Shown here one piece after another: positions 8,669 to 17,925 of a DNA stretch of 64,000 bases (the stretch's first letter is position 1; every line of letters starts with the position of its first letter). The translations under genes and the position numbers were made by a program. Origin of the DNA: Flaviramulus sp. BrNp1-15 (GTDB taxonomy: Bacteria; Bacteroidota; Bacteroidia; Flavobacteriales; Flavobacteriaceae). The notes below the pieces were generated by a model, which had not been told where the DNA came from, made no database searches, and worked only from the letters and a program-made list of their open reading frames with translations. The stretch spans positions 2,402,471 through 2,466,470 of the forward strand of contig NZ_CP092099.1 of the NCBI RefSeq assembly GCF_022259695.1, written 5' to 3'.

Positions 8669-9574
8669 TCATTCAGTTTCTATTTGGCTTGTTTCTTCAT
8701 TGCTGTGTTTTGCAAAATTAAATCCACTTTTCCACCATTTTGTCATTTTTTCTTTATTGAAAATTAATGAGTTTGTTGTTAGAACTGTTGGTGTATAGTA
8801 AAAGTTTATAATAGCATTTTGATTATTAGCCACAAACTTTCCTATTCTTATATTTTGACTTTCAATTCTATCGAGCATAAAGCTAAACATATTTGTTAAT
8901 AATGAAAATGGATTTATAGAAGGCATTCTATTTAGTTGTGTAACTTCAGTTTGCAATATTATAGCGTCAACCTCAGTAGCTCCTCGTTTTATAGCTTCTT
9001 CAATAGGTACCATAGCTCCTAACCCACCATCTGCATACTCGCAACCATTCTTTTTTACAAGCGACATAAAAGGTGTGTAATTACATGAAATCCATATCCA
9101 TTCGCAAAAATCTTCGTAGCTATAATCTTTTATGGATTTATATTCTACTTGATTTAGCGACAAATTAGACACTGTTACTGATACATCTAACTTTCGTTCT
9201 ATGAGCTCAACATATTCAAGTTCTGTAAATTTTTCTTTTATGAGTGCTTTTAAATTATGGCTTTCTCCAAAAGTCTTACTGCCTTGAAAAAAATTCTTCA
9301 ATACATTAAAATGATGAATACCAATGGTTTCAACACCTCTTTTCTTTTTTATATTAAACGGGCACACACTAAAAATATCGTTTTGAGTAACGTTGGTGTA
9401 TACTTCTTTAATTTTCTCAACCTCTTTTAAAGCCAAATGAGAAACTAACAAACTTCCTGTTGATGTTCCTATAAGAATATCGTACTCTTTTCCTTTATTT
9501 TCAATAAGATATTGTGCCACACCACCTGCAAATGCGCCTTTACTGCCACCTCCTGAAATAACTAATGCTCTCAT
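8669..9574 (-). CDS. Patatin-like phospholipase (copy 2)
   Basis: A 301-residue paralogue of the neighbouring patatin. It has SGGGSKGAFAGG at 7-18, GTSTG with the nucleophilic serine near 38, and YADGGLG near 180, so both dyad residues are kept and both copies should be active. Divergence from copy 1 is spread evenly and is larger in the last third. Its ATG shares one base with the stop of the upstream M1 aminopeptidase gene (TAATG), which implies translational coupling in the order aminopeptidase, patatin 2, patatin 1. Confidence 0.88.
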   Translation of the reverse strand: MRALVISGGGSKGAFAGGVAQYLIENKGKEYDILIGTSTGSLLVSHLALKEVEKIKEVYTNVTQNDIFSVCPFNIKKKRGVETIGIHHFNVLKNFFQGSKTFGESHNLKALIKEKFTELEYVELIERKLDVSVTVSNLSLNQVEYKSIKDYSYEDFCEWIWISCNYTPFMSLVKKNGCEYADGGLGAMVPIEEAIKRGATEVDAIILQTEVTQLNRMPSINPFSLLTNMFSFMLDRIESQNIRIGKFVANNQNAIINFYYTPTVLTTNSLIFNKEKMTKWWKSGFNFAKHSNEETSQIETE

Positions 9575-11577
9575 TACATTGATTTTATTAACGCTTTAGC
9601 AAATTTAGAAAACCGCCAGTTATGATGTTTAGTGGCTTGTTGTAAATTGTCTTTACATACTTCATTACAAGCTTGAATTTGACTTAGATATTGAAAGGCA
9701 TTTTGACGAACTTCAAAACCATATTTAGGGCTCGTGTAATCTGTGAGTTCATCAAAAAATTGTTTTTTATTTTCAGGCTCAAAATCTTCTGTAATTAATG
9801 CTAAAGCCAACCAAAGCATACGTACATTTTTATCACTAAACCCTTGAATATCTTTCGTTTTATTAAAGTATTTATGTCGCTCTTGTGGAAAGTTTTTCCA
9901 TAAGTTGAATAAAGCAGCTTCAATGGTTATATATGATTTGTCATTTAAAAGGGATTCGTAATCTGTTTTTAATTCTAAAGGTATATCGGTTAAGGTTTTT
10001 GCAACTTCTTGCCTAACTTTAATATCGTTAGAACTTAAAACAGATTTAATAAGTTTGTTTTTATTAATAATTGAATCCCTAAACAATTCTCTAAAAGCCA
10101 TAACCCTTGAAAAACCATCAATTCTAGGATACGTATTACTCCAATTTATATTTGTTTTAGACTTTTCAAAACGAGTTTTGCAACTCAACGTATTTCTTTT
10201 CATCTTTTCAACAATTGACATTGTCAATGCTTTCTTCATTAAATAAACATTGAAGAACTCAGAATCGATTAAAAATTTTTGAACAAATTCACTCAAATCC
10301 TGTCCGCTAGCCTTTTCAACCTCAACTATAAAATCATTGGTTTCAACAGTTGCAAACTGATGCTTTTCCAAATAGGTTTTTACAGCTTTTTTAAACGCCT
10401 CATCTCCTACTTTTTCACGTAAGATATGTAAAACCCAAGCACCTTTTTTATAAAACGTTGTACTGCTCGATTTAGGGTTTAACAAAGAGGTGCTTCCTCC
10501 TGCTTTATCTTGTTCTAATAATTCTTGCGCATATTCATATAATCGCCAATAGTAATAATCTTCTCCAAACACCTCACGTTCTGCCAACAAAGCATAATAG
10601 GTCGCAAAACCTTCTTGTAACCAATGGTGCTCTCCACTTTTTGCTGTAACCAAATCTCCAAACCATTGATGTGCCAATTCATGTGCATTAACATTTACAT
10701 AATTTTTATCTACGAAAGCAATGGAATCTATTACAAAACTATCTGTAAAAATAGTTACGCTTGTGTTTTCCATACCTGCGTACAGAAAATCTTTTACCGG
10801 AACTTGTTTATAATTTTGCCAAGGATAAGGCACTCCTATTTCTTCTTCTAAAAAATCAAACATGCGTTTGGTATAACGATATGTAGGTTCAAATTTTAAT
10901 GAATCTTCTGGGTAATAATACATTTCTAAAGGAATACCGTTTTTTGAGTATTCTACTTTCTTATCATATTTACCAACAGCCACAGCAACTAAGTAGCTAG
11001 ACATTGGTTGTTCCATATCAAATTCCCACAAATTGTAACTTGGGTTTTCTGTTTTTGACACCATTTTACCATTAGAAATTACCTCATACCCTTTTGGTGC
11101 AACATAAGTTAAATCGAATTCTATTTTATCGTTTGTATCATCTAAACTAGGGAGCCAATTACTGGTGTATTTTCCTTGACCTTGTGTCCAAATTTGTTTA
11201 TTACCTCCTTCATTATCCCAATCAATAAAATACATAGCCTTTTTGGGCGAGGCAAAAAACAGAAAATTAAGCTTATAACTTGTAGATGCTTCAAAATCAT
11301 TATAAATAATAAGCGATTTACCATCATTTTTATAGTTTATCGATTTTTCATTCAATGCAACATTTTGAAACTTCATGTTAATAGCATCTAAATAAATAGA
11401 ATCTGTGTTTTTTAAAATATCAAACTTAATTTCATAAGAATTAAAAACTGTACTATCTACATTAATTTGATTAAAAAGAATTACAGATTTAACCTTTTTA
11501 AAATCTACATATTCAGTTTGTTGAGCATTTACAAAAACACTAAAACAAACCATTAAACATTTAAAAAGTAGCTTCAT
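9574..11577 (-). CDS. Secreted M1 family aminopeptidase
   Basis: A 667-residue zinc aminopeptidase with a signal peptide (MKLLFKCLMVCFSVFVNAQ). The exopeptidase motif appears as YAGMENTSV near 265, the zinc site as HELAHQW near 300, and the third ligand in WLQEGFATYYA about 20 residues on. The C-terminal 180 residues are helical repeat-like, as in other M1 enzymes, and may restrict access. It should clip N-terminal residues from peptides in the periplasm or outside the cell. It is the first gene of a three-gene unit with the two patatins. The promoter would lie in the 75 bases up to the next gene. Confidence 0.92.
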   Translation of the reverse strand: MKLLFKCLMVCFSVFVNAQQTEYVDFKKVKSVILFNQINVDSTVFNSYEIKFDILKNTDSIYLDAINMKFQNVALNEKSINYKNDGKSLIIYNDFEASTSYKLNFLFFASPKKAMYFIDWDNEGGNKQIWTQGQGKYTSNWLPSLDDTNDKIEFDLTYVAPKGYEVISNGKMVSKTENPSYNLWEFDMEQPMSSYLVAVAVGKYDKKVEYSKNGIPLEMYYYPEDSLKFEPTYRYTKRMFDFLEEEIGVPYPWQNYKQVPVKDFLYAGMENTSVTIFTDSFVIDSIAFVDKNYVNVNAHELAHQWFGDLVTAKSGEHHWLQEGFATYYALLAEREVFGEDYYYWRLYEYAQELLEQDKAGGSTSLLNPKSSSTTFYKKGAWVLHILREKVGDEAFKKAVKTYLEKHQFATVETNDFIVEVEKASGQDLSEFVQKFLIDSEFFNVYLMKKALTMSIVEKMKRNTLSCKTRFEKSKTNINWSNTYPRIDGFSRVMAFRELFRDSIINKNKLIKSVLSSNDIKVRQEVAKTLTDIPLELKTDYESLLNDKSYITIEAALFNLWKNFPQERHKYFNKTKDIQGFSDKNVRMLWLALALITEDFEPENKKQFFDELTDYTSPKYGFEVRQNAFQYLSQIQACNEVCKDNLQQATKHHNWRFSKFAKALIKSM

Positions 11578-11603
11578 AAACTATTATCAAAAAAGAAATA
11601 TAA

Positions 11604-11634
11604 ATAAAAAAGCCGAGTTAAACCCGGCTTTAAT
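11604..11634 (-). terminator. Rho-independent terminator of the endonuclease I gene
   Basis: Just past the stop of the large minus-strand gene, arms AAGCCG and CGGCTT pair around a 9-base loop. Read on the minus strand the hairpin is followed by a run of T, as expected for an intrinsic terminator. Confidence 0.75.
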
Positions 11635-11652
11635 AAATATTTAAAATATGTG

Positions 11653-14600
11653 CTATTGTTTTACAAACTTCTTAGCTACTTTTTCTTCTCCATCTGATAA
11701 TTCAATAACATACATGCCAGATTTTAGTGAATCTACCGTAATTATTTCGTTATTTAAAACGCCAGATTTTACGCTTTGTCCTAAAAGATTTACTATTCTA
11801 TAATTAACAAAATCTGAATCTGCATGTATATTTAAAATACTACCAGAAACTGGATTTGGGTATACTGAAAACTCATCAAGCAAACCTTCAGAAGACGTAT
11901 CCTTAAAGCTAATGTAGTTTAAAGAATTATGGTCTTTATTCGTCTTGCTTGAACCAGATTTAGCAAATACACCTCCATTACCTATAATAGTGATTTGATC
12001 TATATAAATATAATCTGAATTACTTGAAGCATCACATTGAATTCTGAATTGTGAATTACTGTTGAAGTTATATGAGGCGCTGTCTAAAGTTATTGAAGCT
12101 GCATAGAAATTGTTGTTATTAAAATCTGTTCCACTTACATAGTTTGCAATATCAACCCATGAACTTCCATTGTAATATTTCACAAAGAAATCTTCACCGG
12201 TTTCCATGCTATAAGCATAAAAATTGAATTCAAAATCAACCGAATTATACCCTGTTAAATCAAAAGTTTCTGAGGTCATAATAGAAGAACTTGAATCATC
12301 TCTTAATCGAATAGAATAATTGCCTTCAAATGAACGCGACCCTGAATAACGAGCACAATCACTTCCGCCGTCTGACCAATTATCCCAACCAGACTCAAAG
12401 TAAGCTTCATGCAATACTTCTGGACCAGTTGTTCCCTCAACGGAATGACTTCCTAATCCGTCAAAAGTATCTGTTGCATAAGAATCCCATTCTGATACCG
12501 AATATGTTGTTGATGGATTTGAAACACTACTTTTTCTTCTTAAAGTTGTATCTGCAGCAAAGTTTGCTGTACCATTATTAAATATGCCTACAACATCAAT
12601 TAATACGTCGTTTTTAAATAATCCTACTGGATCATTTCCATTAAAAATTAAGGCATCTGCCGTAGTGGTTACATTAGCAATGTTAGTTATTGTAGTGGTT
12701 GCAGAAGTATTTGCTACAACAAATACGCTTTGGTTAGCTATAACTCCAGATAAGTTATAAGCTGCACCCCAAGTACTTCCGCCATTAACATTTCGTTTTA
12801 ATGAATAACCAGATAAATTTACGCTTGCTCCTGTAAAGTTTGCTATTTCTATCGCTTTATTATTTGAACTTCCTTCTACATATTCTGAAATTAATAATTC
12901 GCTTGTAGTTCCACCTCCTGTGTTTTCTAATGTAGTAGCATTAACTGTGGTACTTGCTCCTGATGTGTTTCCTGCTGCATCTTTTGCATAAACTGTAAAT
13001 GCATATGATGTGTTTGAAACCAATCCTGAAACTGTTATACTTGTATTTACTGAACTCTGATTTAAAATACCGTCAACAAAAACATCATAAGCTACAACTC
13101 CAACATTATCTGTTGAGGCTGTCCAAGATAAATCAACTGTTGTTTGGGTAATATTTGTTGCTGATAGATTTACTGGTGTAGATGGCGCTGTTAAATCTAG
13201 TGTTGTTCCATTTACCGATGCACTAGATACTGAAACATTTCCAGCTGCATCAGTTGCGTAAACCGTTATCGAGTATGATGTATTTACTGTTAAACCTGTA
13301 ACTATTGCATTTGTATTTGCTGTACTCTGGTTTAAAATTCCATCTACATAAACACTGTACCCGGTAACACCTACATTATCGGTAGATGCTGTCCAAGTTA
13401 CACCTATTGTTGTTTCTGTAATATTAGATAAAGCTACATTTATTGGAGCAGTTGGAGCTTCTGTATCACTTACACTTCCTCCACCATCAATGGTATGACT
13501 TCCCAATCCGTCAAATGTATCTGTAGCATAAGAATCCCATTCTGATACCGTGTAGGTTGTTGATGGATTTGAAACACTACTTTTTCTTCTTAAAGTTGTG
13601 TTTGCCGCAAAGTTTGCTGTACCGTTATTAAATACGCCAACAACATCAATTAACATATCGTTTTTAAATAATCCCACAGGGTCGTTTCCATTAAAAATTA
13701 AGGCATCTGCTGTGGTTGTAGCATCGGCAACGTTAATTATCGCTGTAGTTGCAGAATTATTAGCCACAACATATACACTTTGGTTAGCAATTACTCCAGA
13801 TAAATTATAAGCTGCCCCCCAAGTACTTCCGCCATTTACATTTCGTTTTAAAGTATAACTAGATAAATCTACACTTGCTCCTGTAAAATTTGCTATTTCT
13901 ATCGCTTTATTATTTGAACTTCCTTCTACATATTCCGAAATTAATAATTCGCTTGTAGTTCCACCTCCTGTACTTTCTAATGTAGTAGCATTAACAGTAT
14001 TACTTGCCCCTGATGTGTTTCCTGCTGCATCTTTTGCATAAACTGTAAACGCATATGATGTATTTGAAACCAATCCTGAAACTGTTATACTTGTATTTGC
14101 TGAACTCTGATTTAAAATACCGTCAACAAAAACATCATAAGCAACAACTCCAACATTATCTGTTGAGGCTATCCAAGATAAATTAACTGTTGTTTGAGTA
14201 ATATTTGAAGCCGATAAACTAGTTGGTGCCGTTGGAGCTTCAGTATCACCAGATGGTGCATTTGTTGTTTCGGTTACTGTATTACTTGCTCCAGAAACAT
14301 TTCCAGCAGCATCTCTTGCATATACTACAAATGAATATGATGTACTTGCAGTTAAACCAGTAGCTTGATAACTTGTTGAACTTACTGTTGTAAAATATGA
14401 ACCTGATTCATAGATATCATAAGCTATTACACCAACGTTATCTGTTGATGCTGCCCAAGACAAATCAATAGTAGTTTCTAAAATATTTGAAGCGACTAAA
14501 TTCGCTGGTACAGAAGGTGCATCAGTATCACTAGGCGCTGAACCAAATCTATCTTCAGCTTGTGGTCCTCCCCAAATTTGCGTTGCAAAAGCTGGATTAT

Positions 14601-15330
14601 CAATAAATGGGTTTCTATTACCTTGAATATTTTCTAAAATTGGATTTCTTTGATCTTCAAAAGCAGAAACAGGATCTTCAACATTCCATTGTAGAAATAA
14701 ATCAATCATATTTGCATCTCCACTTACAGGATTGCCTTCACCTACATTTACAGGTAAACATTGGCTTCCGTATCGTAAATACATGTACATCATCATTCGT
14801 GCAACATCACCTTTCCATTCGTCCCCTGGATACCAAAAACTTCCAACAATCCCTGCATTACCAGAGCCATCTGTAAATTTTCTGTTGCTTCTTGTAGAAT
14901 TCCATTGTGTGTCTGATGGTCTTAAATGATGTGCATCAGCTCCAGGGCCTGAAGTTCCTAAATTCGGATTCCCTAACGATTTTGCATAAACATGCTCTCT
15001 ATTCCAATCACCCACATTTCCTCCGTTCATATTAACACCTCTAGTTCTGTCTGATTTAGGATCACCATCATTATCATTATATCCATAAATCAATAACACT
15101 TTGCTATTATCATTGGGATCTAAATCTGTTTGCTTTAAGGCGTCCCAAACACCGGGTGTGTATGATAAAAAAGTGGCGTGTGTACTTATTATTTTTGTAG
15201 CCAACTCATCTTGTAAAGATTGTCCGGTTTGGTTTAAATTCACATCATTGTAATAAGATGGAATTTGTGAAATACCCAGAAAAGGAATAAGAAAGAGGGT
15301 AAAACAAAATAGTAGTTTTTTAATTTTCAT
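11653..15330 (-). CDS. T9SS-exported endonuclease I family protein with FN3 and lamin-tail domains
   Basis: A 1225-residue modular secreted protein. After a signal peptide comes an EndA/NucM-type endonuclease I domain (about 25-265) with the catalytic WNREHVYAKSLG and DAHHLRPSD segments. Then two fibronectin type III repeats, a lamin-tail domain (LISEYVEGSSNNKAIEIAN), two more FN3 repeats, a second lamin-tail domain, a jelly-roll-like region (about 960-1120) and a C-terminal type IX sorting domain (FSVYPNPVSGSILNIHAD ... GMYVIELSDGEEKVAKKFVKQ). It should degrade extracellular DNA at or beyond the cell surface, perhaps for phosphate or carbon. The lamin-tail plus FN3 block is duplicated internally. 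It is a single-gene unit with its own terminator. Confidence 0.93.
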   Translation of the reverse strand: MKIKKLLFCFTLFLIPFLGISQIPSYYNDVNLNQTGQSLQDELATKIISTHATFLSYTPGVWDALKQTDLDPNDNSKVLLIYGYNDNDGDPKSDRTRGVNMNGGNVGDWNREHVYAKSLGNPNLGTSGPGADAHHLRPSDTQWNSTRSNRKFTDGSGNAGIVGSFWYPGDEWKGDVARMMMYMYLRYGSQCLPVNVGEGNPVSGDANMIDLFLQWNVEDPVSAFEDQRNPILENIQGNRNPFIDNPAFATQIWGGPQAEDRFGSAPSDTDAPSVPANLVASNILETTIDLSWAASTDNVGVIAYDIYESGSYFTTVSSTSYQATGLTASTSYSFVVYARDAAGNVSGASNTVTETTNAPSGDTEAPTAPTSLSASNITQTTVNLSWIASTDNVGVVAYDVFVDGILNQSSANTSITVSGLVSNTSYAFTVYAKDAAGNTSGASNTVNATTLESTGGGTTSELLISEYVEGSSNNKAIEIANFTGASVDLSSYTLKRNVNGGSTWGAAYNLSGVIANQSVYVVANNSATTAIINVADATTTADALIFNGNDPVGLFKNDMLIDVVGVFNNGTANFAANTTLRRKSSVSNPSTTYTVSEWDSYATDTFDGLGSHTIDGGGSVSDTEAPTAPINVALSNITETTIGVTWTASTDNVGVTGYSVYVDGILNQSTANTNAIVTGLTVNTSYSITVYATDAAGNVSVSSASVNGTTLDLTAPSTPVNLSATNITQTTVDLSWTASTDNVGVVAYDVFVDGILNQSSVNTSITVSGLVSNTSYAFTVYAKDAAGNTSGASTTVNATTLENTGGGTTSELLISEYVEGSSNNKAIEIANFTGASVNLSGYSLKRNVNGGSTWGAAYNLSGVIANQSVFVVANTSATTTITNIANVTTTADALIFNGNDPVGLFKNDVLIDVVGIFNNGTANFAADTTLRRKSSVSNPSTTYSVSEWDSYATDTFDGLGSHSVEGTTGPEVLHEAYFESGWDNWSDGGSDCARYSGSRSFEGNYSIRLRDDSSSSIMTSETFDLTGYNSVDFEFNFYAYSMETGEDFFVKYYNGSSWVDIANYVSGTDFNNNNFYAASITLDSASYNFNSNSQFRIQCDASSNSDYIYIDQITIIGNGGVFAKSGSSKTNKDHNSLNYISFKDTSSEGLLDEFSVYPNPVSGSILNIHADSDFVNYRIVNLLGQSVKSGVLNNEIITVDSLKSGMYVIELSDGEEKVAKKFVKQ
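12441..13160. repeat. Intragenic direct repeat, copy 1 (lamin-tail + FN3 coding)
   Basis: This stretch of the endonuclease I gene reappears almost base for base 1050 bases further on (13491-14210). Long identical runs cover the lamin-tail domain and the FN3 next to it. The similarity at third codon positions shows a recent duplication or ongoing gene conversion. Confidence 0.85.
13491..14210. repeat. Intragenic direct repeat, copy 2 (lamin-tail + FN3 coding)
   Basis: Partner of the block at 12441-13160, with a constant offset of 1050 bases. Differences are few and mostly silent or conservative, such as TSATTT against NSATTA in the lamin-tail domain. Recombination between the copies would delete or add one lamin-tail domain and two FN3 domains in frame, because 1050 is divisible by three. 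Confidence 0.85.
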
Positions 15331-15565
15331 GTAGTTAATGTTAAAAAAGTTATGCTTAAAATTTAATAAAATTGAATTGGCCTAAATTTATAACTAATGA
15401 TCAAATTTGAATTGCGGAAAACCCGTAGCTGCATTTTAAAACAGGCACTTAACCCAATAAAATTGAGGGGTTTCAACTTATAATTTTTTATTAACAATTT
15501 ATCTTTAACAAAGTCATTATCCTTTTAAATAATAATTTCAATTATTAAATTTATATTCGTTAATT

Positions 15566-17695
15566 ATGAATACCAATCTTCAAACTCCCATAGATTACTT
15601 AAAAGGTGTTGGCCCAAATAGAGCCGATTTGCTTCGTAAAGAGTTAGGTATTCACACCTATCAAGATTTAATTAATTTATTTCCAAATCGTTACATCGAC
15701 AGAACTCAGTATTACAAAATCAATCAACTGCAACAAAATAATGCCGACGTACAAGTAATTGGTAAAATAATTGAATTTAAAGAGGTGGCTCAAAAGCGTG
15801 GAAAACGCTTAGTAGCTACTTTTCAAGATGATACCGGTACGATGGAATTGGTATGGTTTAGAGGACAAAAATGGATTCGCGAAAACCTAAGATTAAACAA
15901 ACCTTATGTAGCCTTTGGAAAAACCAATTGGTTTAGTGGTAAATACAATATGCCACATCCTGAATTAGAATTATTTGAAGACCACAAAAAAAGTATTCGT
16001 TCTGCGATGCAGCCTATTTATCCTTCAACAGAAAAATTATCGAATAAAGGTATTTCAAACAGAGTGATTATTAAAATCATGGAACAACTGTTTATTGAAA
16101 CTGGAGGAAAATATACCGAGACCTTATCAGAAGGTCTAAGAGCAGAATTAAAATTAATAAACAAAAGTTCTGCGTTATTCAACATTCATTTTCCAAAGAG
16201 TCAAGAGTTACTTGCTAAAGCTCAATTTCGATTAAAATTTGAAGAATTATTTTATATTCAGCTGCAGTTAATTATTAAAAATTTAATTCATAAATCAAAA
16301 ATTAAAGGCTTTCCATTTGAAAAAGTTGGTGACTATTTTAACACCTTTTTTAATGAACATTTACCCTTTGAATTAACCCATGCACAGAAACGTGTTTTAA
16401 AAGAAATTCGTGCCGATTTGGGCAGTAATGCACAAATGAATAGGCTTTTACAAGGCGATGTAGGTTCTGGCAAGACCATAGTCGCCCTAATGTCAATGTT
16501 AATAGCACTTGACAATGGTTTTCAAGCCTGTTTAATGGCTCCGACTGAAATTTTGTCAGTTCAGCACTATAACGGATTGTTAGAAATGTGTAATAATTTG
16601 AATATCAGCATTTCACTACTAACAGGTTCAAGTAAAACTTCAGAAAGAAAAAAAATTCATGAATCTTTAGAAAATGGCGAATTACAAATACTAATTGGTA
16701 CTCATGCTTTACTTGAAGATAAGGTGAAATTTAAAAATTTAGGGCTTGCAATAATAGACGAACAACATCGATTTGGAGTCGCACAAAGAAGTAAATTATG
16801 GCATAAAGGAAGTTCTTCCGGGGAGGTTGGTGGGGCTTTTATCCCTCCACATGTTTTAGTCATGACCGCTACTCCTATTCCACGAACCTTAGCCATGTCT
16901 GTTTATGGCGACTTGGATATCTCTGTAATTGATGAATTACCACCAGGAAGGAAATCGATTAAAACAGTGCATCGCTATGATAAAAACAGACTAAATGTTT
17001 TCAGGTTTATTCGAGATGAAATAAAAAAAGGCAGACAAGTATACATTGTTTATCCGTTAATTCAAGAAAGCGAATCTATGGATTATAAAGATTTAATGGA
17101 TGGCTATGAAAGTATTGCCAGAGACTTTCCTATGCCAGAATACCAAATCTCTATTGTTCATGGAAAAATGAAACCTGCCGATAAAGAATATGAAATGCAG
17201 CGCTTTGTTAAAGGTGAAACACAAATTATGGTTGCCACAACGGTTATTGAAGTTGGTGTAAATGTACCAAATGCATCTGTAATGATTATTGAAAGTGCAG
17301 AACGTTTTGGTTTATCGCAATTACACCAATTACGAGGTCGTGTGGGTCGTGGTGCCGAACAAAGCTATTGTATTCTAATGACCGGGCATAAATTAAGTAA
17401 CGATAGTAAAACCCGCTTAGAAACCATGGTTAGAACCAATGATGGTTTTGAAATTGCCGAAGTAGATTTACGTTTACGCGGACCCGGAGATATTATGGGT
17501 ACACAGCAAAGTGGTGTATTAAACTTAAAAATAGCCGACATCATCAAGGATAATAACATTCTTGAACATGCCAGATATCACGCAAAACATATTTTAAAAA
17601 TAGATCCAACACTATCGCTTCCCGATAACAAAGTGATTTTAAATACTTACAAACGATTAAGTAAATACAAGAATATCTGGAATTATATAAGCTAA
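15566..17695 (+). CDS. recG: ATP-dependent DNA helicase RecG
   Basis: A 709-residue RecG that regresses stalled forks and branch-migrates Holliday junctions. The N-terminal wedge/OB domain (about 1-150) begins PIDYLKGVGPNRADLLRKEL, as is usual. Helicase motifs are GDVGSGKT (Walker A), IIDEQHRFG (DExH box), MTATPIPRTLAM (motif III) and HQLRGRVGRG (motif VI). The length fits the family. The 235 bases upstream, shared with the divergent endonuclease I gene, hold no gene; a weak TATATTCG sequence before the ATG may be part of its promoter. Confidence 0.97.
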   Translation: MNTNLQTPIDYLKGVGPNRADLLRKELGIHTYQDLINLFPNRYIDRTQYYKINQLQQNNADVQVIGKIIEFKEVAQKRGKRLVATFQDDTGTMELVWFRGQKWIRENLRLNKPYVAFGKTNWFSGKYNMPHPELELFEDHKKSIRSAMQPIYPSTEKLSNKGISNRVIIKIMEQLFIETGGKYTETLSEGLRAELKLINKSSALFNIHFPKSQELLAKAQFRLKFEELFYIQLQLIIKNLIHKSKIKGFPFEKVGDYFNTFFNEHLPFELTHAQKRVLKEIRADLGSNAQMNRLLQGDVGSGKTIVALMSMLIALDNGFQACLMAPTEILSVQHYNGLLEMCNNLNISISLLTGSSKTSERKKIHESLENGELQILIGTHALLEDKVKFKNLGLAIIDEQHRFGVAQRSKLWHKGSSSGEVGGAFIPPHVLVMTATPIPRTLAMSVYGDLDISVIDELPPGRKSIKTVHRYDKNRLNVFRFIRDEIKKGRQVYIVYPLIQESESMDYKDLMDGYESIARDFPMPEYQISIVHGKMKPADKEYEMQRFVKGETQIMVATTVIEVGVNVPNASVMIIESAERFGLSQLHQLRGRVGRGAEQSYCILMTGHKLSNDSKTRLETMVRTNDGFEIAEVDLRLRGPGDIMGTQQSGVLNLKIADIIKDNNILEHARYHAKHILKIDPTLSLPDNKVILNTYKRLSKYKNIWNYIS

Positions 17696-17696
17696 A

Positions 17697-17726
17697 AAGC
17701 CCAATCATATTTAATGATTGAGCTAT
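17697..17726 (+). terminator. Possible weak terminator after recG
   Basis: CAATCAT and ATGATTG pair around a five-base loop two bases beyond the recG stop, with AGC/GCT able to extend the stem. The following T tract is poor, so termination may be partial. Confidence 0.4.
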
Positions 17727-17885
17727 TTAACTGTTTGTAGTTTGATAGATGCTTATTGACTTATTTAAAAGTAATACAAATTAAACACCACTTTGTTAGG
17801 GTTTTGTTAAACAATATCATAACACTGTTAATTAACTAATTATTAAGAACACTTTAACAGTGTAAAACTTCTTAATTAGAATGTT

Positions 17886-17893
17886 TAACTTTG
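17886..17893 (+). promoter_or_regulatory. Candidate flavobacterial -7 box before mutS2
   Basis: TAACTTTG matches the TAnnTTTG -7 consensus of Bacteroidota promoters and lies 33 bases before the ATG at 17926. No clear TTTG -33 element is seen at the usual distance. If used, transcription would start within the upstream in-frame extension, which supports the shorter mutS2 start. Confidence 0.35.
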
Positions 17894-17925
17894 CATTTCT
17901 TTTATCAAGATGCTATAAAATACGA

